This document shows positions 7,564 through 16,708 of a stretch of 37,916 bases of DNA, piece by piece. Every line of letters starts with the position of its first letter. The first letter of the stretch is position 1. This stretch comes from an uncultured Prevotellaceae bacterium (lineage in GTDB: Bacteria > Bacteroidota > Bacteroidia > Bacteroidales > Muribaculaceae), in NCBI GenBank assembly GCA_900316835.1, contig ONEL01000030.1, positions 1-37,916 on the forward strand, given 5' to 3'. Both the position numbers and the translations under genes were made by a program. The notes under the pieces are model-generated. The model made no database searches. It was not told the origin of the DNA and worked only from the letters and a program-made list of their open reading frames with translations.

Positions 7564-7683
7564 ACAAAGTTATGAAACATTTTTCAATTTATACCCAAAT
7601 GAGTAAAAAAAGTTTGCGGGCCGGTTGGCGTTGAAACGTTATCTCACCTTCAATCGTCGCCATATCCAGCGCGGAATGCGTCG
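7564..7683. repeat. Right copy of the 120-bp direct repeat, at the 3' end of the SDR gene
   Basis: This copy covers the last 45 bases of the intact dehydrogenase gene (7639-7683) and 75 bases downstream of it. It carries the same minus-strand TAACTTTG box, here at 7572-7565, about 140 bases upstream of the KilA-N start and pointing at it. See the left copy for the mismatches. Confidence 0.9.
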
Positions 7684-8364
7684 CCACAGGGCGGTGACAA
7701 TGCGCCAGCGCCAGTCAATCACCCACACATGCTTGCCGCGAGTCACAGCACGCACCATCTCGCGTGCCACACGCTCGGGGCGCAGAAGCAAGGGGTAGCT
7801 AGGGTTATCGCCAAGCAGATCGGTGGCCACAAAGCCTGGTCGCAAGTCGGTGATGTTGATTCCTAAGCCACGCATGCGTGATTGTTGCTCTAGGGCTTGA
7901 AGATAGGTGCCTTGCAGGGCCTTGGTGGCAGAGTAGGAGGGAGCCGCTCCCAGTCCCTTGGTGCCAGCAATACTGCTAATGGCTGCTATGTGTCCTCCAC
8001 CATGCTGTGCCATGTAACGGAAAGCCTCGCCAATGACGCTTGTGAACCCCAGTCCATTAGTGAGCACGGTGTTGATTTCAATATCTGGCTCTAGTTCCAT
8101 GTTTTGCTTGCCCACCCCACTGGCGTAGAACATCAAGTCCATGCCACCTAGCTTCTCAATCAATTCATTAAGAGCTTGAGTGGCATCACTAGCAGTGACG
8201 TCAATGCGTTGCACTATCACGCGGTCGGGAGCTAATGCCCGCAACTGTTCCAATCGGTCAATTCGCCGTGCTGCCACCCCCAGAGTGTAGCCCTGTTCCA
8301 GCAGTAGCCGTGCCACCTCTTGTCCTAGTCCCGATGAGGCTCCTATTACAACAGCTCGCTTCAT
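7639..8364 (-). CDS. Short-chain dehydrogenase/reductase
   Basis: A classical SDR of 241 residues. It has the NAD(P)-binding GASSGLG at residues 8-14, Arg residues after the second strand (AARRIDR, which suggests NADPH), a YASG in place of the usual NAG at 80-83, Ser130/Ser131, and the catalytic pair Tyr144/Lys148 in YSATK. The substrate cannot be told from sequence. The C-terminus is very basic (ALWRRIPRWIWRRLKVR), perhaps for membrane contact. The gene follows rdgB by 18 bases, so the two are one transcription unit. Its last 45 bases form part of the 120-bp direct repeat, and a truncated second copy of its 3' end lies at 5730-5774. Confidence 0.9.
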   Translation of the reverse strand: MKRAVVIGASSGLGQEVARLLLEQGYTLGVAARRIDRLEQLRALAPDRVIVQRIDVTASDATQALNELIEKLGGMDLMFYASGVGKQNMELEPDIEINTVLTNGLGFTSVIGEAFRYMAQHGGGHIAAISSIAGTKGLGAAPSYSATKALQGTYLQALEQQSRMRGLGINITDLRPGFVATDLLGDNPSYPLLLRPERVAREMVRAVTRGKHVWVIDWRWRIVTALWRRIPRWIWRRLKVR

Positions 8365-8382
8365 TGCCTTGAAAAAATCTTC

Positions 8383-8967
8383 TCATTTCTGGTTTAAGAA
8401 ATCGGTGAGCTTAGCTACAGCACGACCACGGTGGCTGATGCTATTTTTTTGTTCAGCGCTCATCTCGCCAAAGGCGCACTTGGCCTCGTCGGGCTTGAAA
8501 ATGGGGTCATAGCCAAAACCGCCTGTGCCATGCCTGCTGGTGAGGATGTGGCCTTCCACCTTGCCCTCGAAGGTGTGCACCTGTCCATTCATGATTAGAA
8601 CTATTGCTGTGCGGAAGCGTGCTGTGCGACGTTCCATGGGTACCCCATCAAGCAATGTGAGCACCTTGTCGATGTTGCGCTCGCTGTCGTGTGCCACTCC
8701 CCCATATCGTGCTGAGTGCACTCCCGGTTCACCTCCCAGCGCATCAATCTCGAGTCCCGTGTCGTCGCTAAAGCAGTCATAGCCGTAATGCTCCTTTACC
8801 CATTGTGCTTTTATCATAGCGTTGCCCTCGATGGTGGAAGCCGTCTCTGGAATATCGTCGTGGCAGCCTATGTCGGCGAGGCTTAGTACATTGTACTTAC
8901 CAGCCATTATTTGTCTTAACTCACTGAGCTTGTGCTCGTTGTTTGTCGCAAAAACTATATCTTTCAT
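8383..8967 (-). CDS. rdgB: dITP/XTP pyrophosphatase (Ham1 family)
   Basis: It hydrolyses non-canonical purine triphosphates (ITP, dITP, XTP) to monophosphates and so keeps deaminated bases out of DNA and RNA. The substrate-binding N-terminus FATNNEHKLSELR, the catalytic acidic loop DDTGLEIDALGGEPGVHSAR (Asp69 as likely base), the GFGYDPIF motif and the SHRG motif at residues 178-181 are all present. Its 194 residues are normal for the family. It is cotranscribed with the downstream SDR gene. The DUF4434 gene ends 49 bases upstream on the same strand, and I see no clear promoter in the gap. Confidence 0.95.
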   Translation of the reverse strand: MKDIVFATNNEHKLSELRQIMAGKYNVLSLADIGCHDDIPETASTIEGNAMIKAQWVKEHYGYDCFSDDTGLEIDALGGEPGVHSARYGGVAHDSERNIDKVLTLLDGVPMERRTARFRTAIVLIMNGQVHTFEGKVEGHILTSRHGTGGFGYDPIFKPDEAKCAFGEMSAEQKNSISHRGRAVAKLTDFLNQK

Positions 8968-9016
8968 TGTTGTGGGTTATGAAAACTCTTTAAACTTGTC
9001 AGTAAAATCTGAACTT

Positions 9017-10045
9017 TTAACTTAGGTCGAAATACTCCTTATATCTATTGAGCAAGCATGAGCCTGACTGGCACACTGATTGAGGGCTCATGAAATGGCT
9101 GAACTCGTAGGTGATGACTTTTTCAAGCCCTGCGGCTCGTGCGGCACTGAGTTTTAGACGCAAGTGGTCAAAATCGGTTGAATAAAGTCGCATAGGCATT
9201 TGGGCGTCGTAGGTCTCGGCATTGCCCCAGCACTTGATGCCATGACTTTGAGCTATGCGTTGGCACGACTGGTAGAAGCTGGCGCAGTCGAGGTCGTTAA
9301 TGCCGGTGTCTTGAATAGTGCAAATATCAACAGCCTGCGACATGTGCGACATTATTTCGTTCCATTGTGCAGTGTAGGTGCCATGCGCCTTGTCGTCGTC
9401 GAGGAGCCTGTTGCCATCAATCCATGGAGAGATGATAACCTTCTTGTTGCCCGAGATAGCCTTGCAATGCTTGCACAAGTCGACTATTGCAGCTAGATTG
9501 TGGCGATTTTCCACACTAACTTCACTGCTTACGAACCAGCCGTCGAAACTGCGATGCCGGCTACCATAGTGGTCCCAAATCTCACTGCTCACGCTGCGAT
9601 TGATAGAGGTAATATTTTCTTGTAAAAATTGAGAAGAGTGATGTGACTTGTAAAGTCCACAATACACTTTGAAGCCCCACTTGTCGGCAAGGGTGAGCAA
9701 GAGGTCCAGCTTGTCGAACGACGGGTGTGGCAAGCCTTTGCCTGCCAGCAATGCCGATGGGTAGAGCAACTTGAGGTCTAGTCCCACTTGAGGTAGCACA
9801 ATGGTGTTGATGCCAATGGATTTCATAAGCGAGAACTCCTTATCCCATTCTTCCAAGCCCCAGTTGTGGAAGGGCATGTCGCGTGATAGTTCGTCAATAA
9901 ATGTGCCAGTAATTTTCAGACAATCGTCCTTGTGAAGAAACTTGTTGCGATAGGACGATTTGTCCTTGCTCTTAAAACTAAGGTTAAGACTTGTGGCTAT
10001 GCCCGCAAGTGCTAGACTTTTTATGAAATTACGACGGTTTCCCAT
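9017..10045 (-). CDS. DUF4434 TIM-barrel protein with Tat-like signal
   Basis: A 342-residue protein beginning MGNRRNFIKSLALAGIATS, a twin-arginine-type export signal. The mature part has the features of DUF4434, a putative glycoside hydrolase-like barrel: ITGTFIDELSRDMPFHNWG near the start, WDKEFSLMKSIGINTIVLPQ, FKVYCGLY, FDGWFVSSEV and VIISPWIDG, with QDTG and CWGNAETYD further on. Several acidic residues at strand ends could be catalytic, but the substrate is unknown. The gene lies 31 bases downstream of the beta-helix gene and is probably cotranscribed with it from the promoter at 12218-12249. Confidence 0.75.
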   Translation of the reverse strand: MGNRRNFIKSLALAGIATSLNLSFKSKDKSSYRNKFLHKDDCLKITGTFIDELSRDMPFHNWGLEEWDKEFSLMKSIGINTIVLPQVGLDLKLLYPSALLAGKGLPHPSFDKLDLLLTLADKWGFKVYCGLYKSHHSSQFLQENITSINRSVSSEIWDHYGSRHRSFDGWFVSSEVSVENRHNLAAIVDLCKHCKAISGNKKVIISPWIDGNRLLDDDKAHGTYTAQWNEIMSHMSQAVDICTIQDTGINDLDCASFYQSCQRIAQSHGIKCWGNAETYDAQMPMRLYSTDFDHLRLKLSAARAAGLEKVITYEFSHFMSPQSVCQSGSCLLNRYKEYFDLS

Positions 10046-10076
10046 TGTTACAGATTATTGAGATGGAGATGATTTT

Positions 10077-12176
10077 TTATTTGTATCTTGACGAGTTAAC
10101 ACTATTGCCCAGCGAGTCCACCCAGTTTTTCCCGTTCCACCAAATGGGCTTGTTGAGCATGGTGTCGAAGTAGCAATAGCCAGTGTTGATGGCTTCGGTG
10201 GGCCGAACAGCCGTAGCGCCACTAATCGACGATACCAGCTTCCCGGCAACCATCACGTGATACTTGGTTGACTGCTGCTGGCTACTGTTATCGCTGAAGT
10301 ATTTTCTTGTGGCAAACGTTGTGGCTCTGTCAAATGACATGTACACAACGGAGCTTGGCGCTTCTTGTTGAGACGAGTTTTCAACAATGCACGCATTGCC
10401 GGCTATGGTGTCGGTCTCAAACTTCAGGTTCACGCAGTCCTTGCCTTGTGTTTGGCACAAAGCCTTGTTGAGTGTTATATTGAGCTTCTTGAATGTGACA
10501 TCGCACGCGATGTTTTGCTTGGCATTGATATTAAGCCTTTTCACATGTCGCTCGCTAACCACCTCAAGCGCGTGGCTACATTGCCAGTTAAGACTCTCGT
10601 TGAGCGTTACGTCACCCACGAGAACAATGCGCGTCACATCGCGGTAATTATAGTCGGTGGCAATGCGCTGTATAGCATCCTTCATTGTAATGGGGTGAAG
10701 GTAATAATTGCCTAGGTTCTTAGGCATCAAAGCTTTTTCCTTTTGAGCTAGTTCGGGTTTGTTGGCATTAGGGTGCGTGTCACACACATAGATTGTGTCT
10801 CCCACATTACAGTCGACAAACGAGCTTGGGCTATAAGTCATGCGGCGGTACACCTTGTTGTGATTAGTTACAACATAGGGTTTCACGTTGTAATAATCTT
10901 TATTGTTGCTCTCGTCGGCCACGGTGGGATAGTAGGTGCCTGGGTGTGCGTTGTTGAGGATGATTTTTGACCACACACTAGTAGCAATATAACTGTAATC
11001 GGTGGTATCTCCTTGCGAACCCACACTATTGTTGAGCTGTATACACCCTTTGTTCAGACACACTACGCACTCCTTGTTAAACTCAAAATAAGGGGTGTTG
11101 AAACACATCTGTAGTCCATATCCCAAAATGCCTATCTGGAAACGTTCAACAACACATGAGTTAAAGGTAGCGCTAGTTTGGTTGGCAATGATGCCTATTG
11201 AGCGTGCGGTACCTTTAAACTTGGAGTACTCGGTCAAGGGTTCAACTATTGTAGAATAGAATCTTCTTGTGGTATCGGTGTATTTAGGACTTGTCTGTGT
11301 GCAATACATCTGCACCGAGTTGAACAAGCCAATGGTGATTTCGGCACCAAGCATCATTCCAAACATCGACACCCTGATGGTAGAGTTTTCCACAATAAAG
11401 TTCCACCCTTTAGCCAAGAACATTCCCAGCCTGAAGCCGTCGATTATAACCCCCGAAATGTGAGCATTTATCATTCCTATTTCACGTACAGCCCCAAAGG
11501 TGTCGTTAGTTGTGCACAGGGCAATATCGCTGAGATGGAATGGTCCGGCATAATAATAGTCGGTGGGGTAATAAGGATTGTATATGGGAGTTACCGAATT
11601 CTTAACATTGTGAAACATGTCGAGTCGCTTGCCCGAATTACTAAGAGATGCCACATAATTGTTGCTCTTGAGCTTGACGTTAGATGGCTCATAGACATCG
11701 TTGTCGAGCGCAAAACCATTGGGGTTAGAGAGGTTTGCGAGGATTGTGGTCTTATCTTTATAGCGATACACGTTGCTTGTCACTGTGCCTTGCAGTTTAA
11801 TGCCTGGTTTAAGATAGATGGTTGATGTGATGAGGTAAGTTTTAGGTAAAAATTTTACCACAAACACCCCAGCCGCAAACGCGGCATCGGCACATCGCTG
11901 AATAGCACTGGCGTCATCGGTCTTGCTGTCACCGCGTGCACCAAATAGTTCGGGGTAGAAACAATCGCAGTTAAACTTGCCATTGAACGTGACATTGCTG
12001 AATGTGGGAGTTATGGAATCGAAACGCAGCGTGACGTTATTTCCAGTGATTTTTCCATTTGAAATCTTACCACCTTGAAAAACTAAGGTAGATCCAGCAC
12101 CCACATTGACGTCGCCAGTAATAGCCGACGTCACTACATACACCTTGTTAGGTTCGGAGAATTGAGAAGTTGCCAT
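10077..12176 (-). CDS. Phage tail-spike-like right-handed beta-helix protein
   Basis: A 699-residue protein with no signal peptide. The N-terminus has the repeat-like pattern seen in Bacteroidales phage receptor-binding proteins (AGSTLVFQGGKISNGKITGN). Residues 75-93 are the PELFGARGDSKTDDASAIQ signature of the pectate-lyase-3 superfamily, followed by long beta-helix sequence (about 100-400). The C-terminus has YCYFDTMLNKPIWWNGKNWV, a closing motif of Bacteroidales phage and prophage tail proteins. In phages such proteins bind or cut capsular polysaccharide. Here it stands between an acyltransferase gene and a DUF4434 gene with no other tail gene nearby, and has its own promoter. It may be a phage remnant or a domesticated surface-polysaccharide enzyme. 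Confidence 0.75.
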   Translation of the reverse strand: MATSQFSEPNKVYVVTSAITGDVNVGAGSTLVFQGGKISNGKITGNNVTLRFDSITPTFSNVTFNGKFNCDCFYPELFGARGDSKTDDASAIQRCADAAFAAGVFVVKFLPKTYLITSTIYLKPGIKLQGTVTSNVYRYKDKTTILANLSNPNGFALDNDVYEPSNVKLKSNNYVASLSNSGKRLDMFHNVKNSVTPIYNPYYPTDYYYAGPFHLSDIALCTTNDTFGAVREIGMINAHISGVIIDGFRLGMFLAKGWNFIVENSTIRVSMFGMMLGAEITIGLFNSVQMYCTQTSPKYTDTTRRFYSTIVEPLTEYSKFKGTARSIGIIANQTSATFNSCVVERFQIGILGYGLQMCFNTPYFEFNKECVVCLNKGCIQLNNSVGSQGDTTDYSYIATSVWSKIILNNAHPGTYYPTVADESNNKDYYNVKPYVVTNHNKVYRRMTYSPSSFVDCNVGDTIYVCDTHPNANKPELAQKEKALMPKNLGNYYLHPITMKDAIQRIATDYNYRDVTRIVLVGDVTLNESLNWQCSHALEVVSERHVKRLNINAKQNIACDVTFKKLNITLNKALCQTQGKDCVNLKFETDTIAGNACIVENSSQQEAPSSVVYMSFDRATTFATRKYFSDNSSQQQSTKYHVMVAGKLVSSISGATAVRPTEAINTGYCYFDTMLNKPIWWNGKNWVDSLGNSVNSSRYK

Positions 12177-12217
12177 TTATTTCATGGTTTAAGCCGTGAG
12201 TAATTAAATTACAGGGG

Positions 12218-12249
12218 CAAATATATTAAAAAATAAACGGCTTTACAAA
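12218..12249 (-). promoter_or_regulatory. Bacteroidota-type promoter for the beta-helix gene
   Basis: On the minus strand, TTTG at 12249-12246 is followed after exactly 20 bases by TATATTTG at 12225-12218. The expected transcription start is near 12212, 35 bases before the ATG at 12176. It lies after the end of the acyltransferase gene, so the beta-helix and DUF4434 genes can be expressed independently of it. Confidence 0.7.
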
Positions 12250-12283
12250 TAATTCAGCAAGTTTGATGAGCTGTGTGCCTGCT

Positions 12284-13270
12284 TTAAACTTTTTTCTTGC
12301 CAAGCATCCAGGGCATGTGGTGGTGGATGAGCCAAGCAAAAGGATAGATAGCTATCATCACCATGAAGGGAACTGTGAACTTGAGCCACAGGTTATCTTC
12401 CATGACGCCAGTGTAGAAAGCGCGTTCAAGCATGACCTTAATGAAACCTATCATGTGGTTTTGGAAAGCCAGGTAGACAGTGCCGTTCATCACCACCAGC
12501 TCAATGATGCTGTTGCGTCCATAACGCTTGGCAAGCCACTTTGCAAGGCAAATGTAGGTGGGTATTACCATCACTCCACATGCAATCTTAATGACGTTCA
12601 TGCTATTTTTCTCCTCAATGTAGATGCTCAGCGCCATTATCACTAGCGAAACAACGCCCAGCGCAAGCAGTATGCCCGTGCGGTGGCGACTACTGAATGA
12701 TACCTTGCTCAGGTAGTGCTTAAAACAGTTGCCAAAGGCATAGAATGGCATGTAGACCATGGCGTTCCACACATGCCAGTAGTTCTCGAGAGGGCAATTT
12801 ATAGCGGCTACCGATAGGATGATGCTTGCGGGAAATAGCCACTGGTTAGGCAACAACCGTTGCAGGAAGTAGAAAAGAACTTGCATCACAAACAGGCACG
12901 ACAGGTACCAGAATGTGCCCAGCACAGTGTGTGGCTCCCCCTTGACAAAGTCGACTAGTGGTTGCCACCATGCCACATTGGCATCGCCCAGCTTTGTGCC
13001 AACGAGTAACCACAACACATAGAAGACAATGAAAAAAGTGAGATACGGCACAAGAATTTGCCTGCCTCGATGACTGAAAAATTGCCCAAAGTTGCTATAC
13101 TTGGCAATATTGAATAAGTAGCCCGAAATGCAAAAGAAGAGCGGGATGCGCAAGTTAATGATAATCTTGCCATCCAGGATGGGAGTTTGTGGCGGAGTGT
13201 GAAACAGTATCACCAGGAAGATACTGAAAAACCGCACGTAGTCAAGCCATGGAATTCGCTCTTTATTCAT
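12284..13270 (-). CDS. Acyltransferase 3 family membrane protein
   Basis: An integral membrane protein of 328 residues with about ten hydrophobic segments. The family signatures are RIPWLDYVRFFSIFLVILFH at the N-terminus with the conserved His24, and IPLFFCISGYLF in the second segment. Members move acyl groups (often acetyl or succinyl) onto sugars of surface polysaccharides, lipopolysaccharide or exported molecules. The substrate is not predictable here. It lies 147 bases downstream of leuS on the same strand. Its proximity to a beta-helix protein that may act on polysaccharide is suggestive, but the promoter between them argues for separate control. Confidence 0.85.
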   Translation of the reverse strand: MNKERIPWLDYVRFFSIFLVILFHTPPQTPILDGKIIINLRIPLFFCISGYLFNIAKYSNFGQFFSHRGRQILVPYLTFFIVFYVLWLLVGTKLGDANVAWWQPLVDFVKGEPHTVLGTFWYLSCLFVMQVLFYFLQRLLPNQWLFPASIILSVAAINCPLENYWHVWNAMVYMPFYAFGNCFKHYLSKVSFSSRHRTGILLALGVVSLVIMALSIYIEEKNSMNVIKIACGVMVIPTYICLAKWLAKRYGRNSIIELVVMNGTVYLAFQNHMIGFIKVMLERAFYTGVMEDNLWLKFTVPFMVMIAIYPFAWLIHHHMPWMLGKKKV

Positions 13271-13417
13271 TTAATTATATTAAAAATAGGAGGGGACTAT
13301 AAATTAATTGAGATGGATTTTGAATTTATAGCCCCCACCTAGACAAGCCACCAAGCCATCAAGGCAATAGGATCACAGTCTTCATGTTCACTCGTCGGGC
13401 CTGCTGGCTTTTTTTAT

Positions 13418-16189
13418 TTATACTACCACATTCACAATCTTGTTAGGCACCACAATCACCTTCTTGGGTTGCTTGCCGTCGAGCCATCGGGCAGCGCCTT
13501 CGTGGGCGAGAGCTTGAGCTTGAACCTCGTCGCTGGCGGTACCGGCAGGAACCTCAATGTTGAAACGTGGCTTGCCGTTGAAGAGCACTGTGTACTTCAC
13601 CACGCTCTCCTTGAGGTATTCCTCGTTCCAGGTGGGCCATTGGGCATCGCACACGGTGCCTTGCTCACCCAGCACGTGCCACAATTCCTCGGCAATGTGA
13701 GGGGCAAATGGCGAGAGCAAAATCACAAAGTCGCGATACACACTCTTGCTGCGGCATTTCATGCCACTGAGTTCGTTAGAGCAAATCATGAATGCCGCCA
13801 CGCTAGTGTTATAAGAGAACTGCTCAATGTCCTGGCTCACCTTCTTGATGAGCTTGTGGATTGACTTGAGAGCCTCGGCGCCGGGCTGCTCATCGGTGAG
13901 TTGTAACTCATCGCCCTTGAAGAATTGTCCCCACAAGCGCTTGAGGAAGCGGTTCACTCCGTCAATACCGTTAGTGTCCCATGGCTTGCTGGCCTCGACA
14001 GGTCCCAAGAACATCTCATAGAGACGCAGCGTGTCGGCTCCATAGCGCTCCACAATGTCGTCAGGGTTCACCACGTTGAACATCGACTTCGACATCTTTT
14101 CAATCGCCCATCCACACACGTATTTTCCGTCTTCGAGGATAAACTCGGCATTAGCAAACTCAGGTCTCCATGCTTTGAAACGTTCCAGGTCAAGAACATC
14201 GTTCGACACAATGTTCACGTCCACATGGATTGGGGTGGTGTCGTAGTCTTTTTTCAGGTTATAGGACACAAAGGTGTTAGTGTCCTTGATGCGATAAACG
14301 AAGTTGGAGCGTCCTTGTATCATACCCTGGTTCACGAGCTTGCGGAAAGGCTCGGCCTCACACACGTAGCCGTAGTCGTAGAGGAACTTGTTCCAGAAGC
14401 GGCTGTAAATCAAGTGACCCGTGGCATGCTCGGTGCCACCCACATAGAGGTCGACCTGGCGCCAGTATTCATTGGCACGTTTGCTCACAAGTGCCTCGTC
14501 GTTGTGTGGGTCCATGTAGCGCAGGTAGTAAGCGCTGGAGCCGGCAAAGCCAGGCATGGTGTTTAGCTCCAGAGGGCGACCATTGGCGGCAACCCAGTTG
14601 TGGGCTCGTCCCAGTGGTGGTTCTCCAGTCTCGGTGGGAAGAAATTTGTCCACCTCGGGCAGGCGCAATGGCAGTTCGCTCTCATCAAGAGGCTGTGGCT
14701 GACCATCCTCGTCGTAGTAGATTGGGAAAGGTTCGCCCCAGTAGCGCTGGCGACTGAAGATGGCATCGCGCAAGCGGTAGTTCACTTTAACCTTGCCGAT
14801 TCCGGCTTCTTCAATATATTGTTTAGTCTTGGCAATAGCATCTTTCACTTGCAAGCCATTGAGTTGCAGTCGCTCGTTGCTGGAGTTCATCATTATGCCA
14901 TCCTTGGCATCGAAGCTTTCCTCGCTCACGTCGGCTCCCTCAATGAGTGGAACGATGGGTAGGTCGAAGTGGCGTGCGAAGGCATAGTCTCGGCTATCGT
15001 GAGCCGGTACAGCCATGATAGCGCCAGTTCCATAACCGGCGAGCACATAGTCGCTGATGTAGATGGGTATTTCCTTGCCGGTGACGGGGTTGATGGCATA
15101 GCTGCCACTAAACACGCCACTCACTTTTTTCTCTATCAAGCGCTCGCGCTCGGTTTTGTGTTTCACCTCGTCGAGATAAGCGTCGACGGCATCTCGCTGT
15201 TGGGCGGTAACCACCTGGCTTACATATTCGCTCTCGGGTGCGAGTACCATGAATGTAACGCCGAAGATGGTGTCGGCCCTGGTGGTGAAGATGAGCAACT
15301 GCTCGTCGCTACCTACAATGGGGAACAGCATCTCGGCACCCTCGCTGTAGCCAATCCAGTTCTTTTGAGTTTCCTTAATAGAATCGCTCCACTCAATGGT
15401 GTCGAGGTCGCGAAGCAGGCGACCGGCGTAAGCGCTCACGCGCAAGCACCACTGGCTCATTACCTTTTGCTCAACAGGGTATCCACCACGAATTGAGAGT
15501 CCCTCACTCACCTCATCGTTAGCAAGCACAGTCCCTAGTTGCGGGCACCAGTTCACCATGGTGTTGCCCAGGTAGGCAATGCGATAGTTCATCAGCATCT
15601 GGCTCTTCATGGCAGGGCTCATAGCGTTCCATTGTGCGGCTGTAAACTCTTCCTTGGCATTAGTGTGAGCGTTGCAGCCATTGCTGCCATTCTTTTCAAA
15701 GTAGGCTACCAGTTCTTCAATGGGGCGTGCCTTGTCAAGCTCGGTGTTATAGTAGCTCTTGAACATCTGTAGAAAAGCCCATTGTGTCCACTTGTAATAA
15801 CCAGGTTCACAGGTGCGTACCTCTCGGTCCCAGTCGTAGCAGAACCCTATCTTGTCCAGTTGCTGGCGATAGCGGGCAATATTCTCATTAGTAGTAATCT
15901 CGGGATGCTGGCCAGTTTGGATAGCATATTGCTCGGCAGGCAAGCCATAGGCATCATAGCCCATGGGGTGCAACACGTTGAAGCCTCGCTGGCGCTTGTA
16001 TCGCGCATAGATGTCGCTTGCTATGTAGCCCAGAGGGTGTCCCACATGCAGGCCGGCGCCACTAGGGTAAGGGAACATGTCGAGAACATAGAACTTGGGT
16101 TTGTTCTCGTCGATATCTACCTTGTAGGTATTATTATCTTTCCAGTACTGTTGCCATTTCTTTTCAATCTCGTTGAAGTTGTATTCCAT
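13418..16189 (-). CDS. leuS: Leucyl-tRNA synthetase
   Basis: A class I aminoacyl-tRNA synthetase that charges tRNA-Leu. The HIGH motif appears as HVGH at residues 48-51 (in [16 protein letters not shown]), and KMSKS is at about 697-701. Between them lies the CP1 editing domain ([12 protein letters not shown] and the [15 protein letters not shown] region). The C-terminal anticodon-binding and tail domains are complete. At 923 residues it has the usual length for Bacteroidales LeuS. I use the ATG at 16189 ([16 protein letters not shown]); the longer reading frame to 16273 runs back through the -7 box at 16230-16237 and has no homology-like sequence. Confidence 0.98.
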   Translation of the reverse strand: MEYNFNEIEKKWQQYWKDNNTYKVDIDENKPKFYVLDMFPYPSGAGLHVGHPLGYIASDIYARYKRQRGFNVLHPMGYDAYGLPAEQYAIQTGQHPEITTNENIARYRQQLDKIGFCYDWDREVRTCEPGYYKWTQWAFLQMFKSYYNTELDKARPIEELVAYFEKNGSNGCNAHTNAKEEFTAAQWNAMSPAMKSQMLMNYRIAYLGNTMVNWCPQLGTVLANDEVSEGLSIRGGYPVEQKVMSQWCLRVSAYAGRLLRDLDTIEWSDSIKETQKNWIGYSEGAEMLFPIVGSDEQLLIFTTRADTIFGVTFMVLAPESEYVSQVVTAQQRDAVDAYLDEVKHKTERERLIEKKVSGVFSGSYAINPVTGKEIPIYISDYVLAGYGTGAIMAVPAHDSRDYAFARHFDLPIVPLIEGADVSEESFDAKDGIMMNSSNERLQLNGLQVKDAIAKTKQYIEEAGIGKVKVNYRLRDAIFSRQRYWGEPFPIYYDEDGQPQPLDESELPLRLPEVDKFLPTETGEPPLGRAHNWVAANGRPLELNTMPGFAGSSAYYLRYMDPHNDEALVSKRANEYWRQVDLYVGGTEHATGHLIYSRFWNKFLYDYGYVCEAEPFRKLVNQGMIQGRSNFVYRIKDTNTFVSYNLKKDYDTTPIHVDVNIVSNDVLDLERFKAWRPEFANAEFILEDGKYVCGWAIEKMSKSMFNVVNPDDIVERYGADTLRLYEMFLGPVEASKPWDTNGIDGVNRFLKRLWGQFFKGDELQLTDEQPGAEALKSIHKLIKKVSQDIEQFSYNTSVAAFMICSNELSGMKCRSKSVYRDFVILLSPFAPHIAEELWHVLGEQGTVCDAQWPTWNEEYLKESVVKYTVLFNGKPRFNIEVPAGTASDEVQAQALAHEGAARWLDGKQPKKVIVVPNKIVNVVV

Positions 16190-16229
16190 ATTGTTGATAT
16201 TATTTTTTTGTGATTTCTCATTCAAACCG

Positions 16230-16237
16230 CAAAGGTA
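16230..16237 (-). promoter_or_regulatory. -7 box for leuS
   Basis: TACCTTTG on the minus strand fits TAnnTTTG. The expected transcription start is near 16224 and the leader about 35 bases. No convincing -33 TTTG is seen at the usual distance. Confidence 0.5.
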
Positions 16238-16453
16238 GTGAAAATAATTAATTATGCATAACTCACACCGCATAATTCAGTAACTAAGTGTGTTTTGTCT
16301 TCACCAGCAAGCGCCTTTTTTCTCAAACAAAATTTTTTAAAAAGACAATTACCGACAAATGGCTTTGTGCATTAGAGGGGATTTATTAAAGACAATTGTT
16401 GATAATGATTTTTCAGTAATTAGTGTCAAATAGGGTGTAATTAGTGGTTTTAA

Positions 16454-16520
16454 CCCATAGCGCCATGCTGCGCATGGAAATTAAAGAGCTACGCTCTAAA
16501 ATTCCTCTAGGCGATGAATA
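16454..16520. repeat. REP-like double-hairpin element
   Basis: Two hairpins in close succession: CCATGC-tgc-GCATGG at 16464-16478 and AGAGC-tac-GCTCT at 16486-16498. They are enclosed by CGCC at 16462-16465 and GGCG at 16511-16514. Trinucleotide loops and G/C-rich stems in an otherwise A/T-rich spacer suggest a short interspersed repeat unit. The rest of the 16190-16617 spacer shows nothing I can name. Confidence 0.45.
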
Positions 16521-16613
16521 GTTTAAATTAATGTGCTTAAAAAACAGCATGCCTTTATTAGTTCTTTTATAATAGAACAAAACGTAAAACAATTAAAAAA
16601 TATTAAAAAACGA

Positions 16614-16653
16614 GATAAATTTATCGTAATTCGATAAATTAGTTATATCTTTG
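16614..16653 (+). promoter_or_regulatory. Palindromic operator and -7 box of the DUF2975-XRE operon
   Basis: AATTTATCG at 16618-16626 and CGATAAATT at 16632-16640 form a perfect 9-bp inverted repeat with a 5-base centre. A third half-site overlaps to make a perfect palindrome, GATAAATTTATC, at 16614-16625. The -7 box TATCTTTG follows at 16646-16653. The operator covers the place where a -33 element would be, so a bound protein would control access. The XRE regulator encoded downstream is the natural candidate. Confidence 0.55.
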
Positions 16654-16708
16654 CCAGCGAAAAAAAACTATTAACCCACCCGAACTCGGGCTTAATATTT
16701 TAGTTGTT

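Noticed and set aside
16190..16273. N-terminal extension of LeuS by 28 residues
   Set aside because: The extension crosses a -7 box at 16230-16237 and has no synthetase-like sequence; [16 protein letters not shown] is the normal LeuS start.
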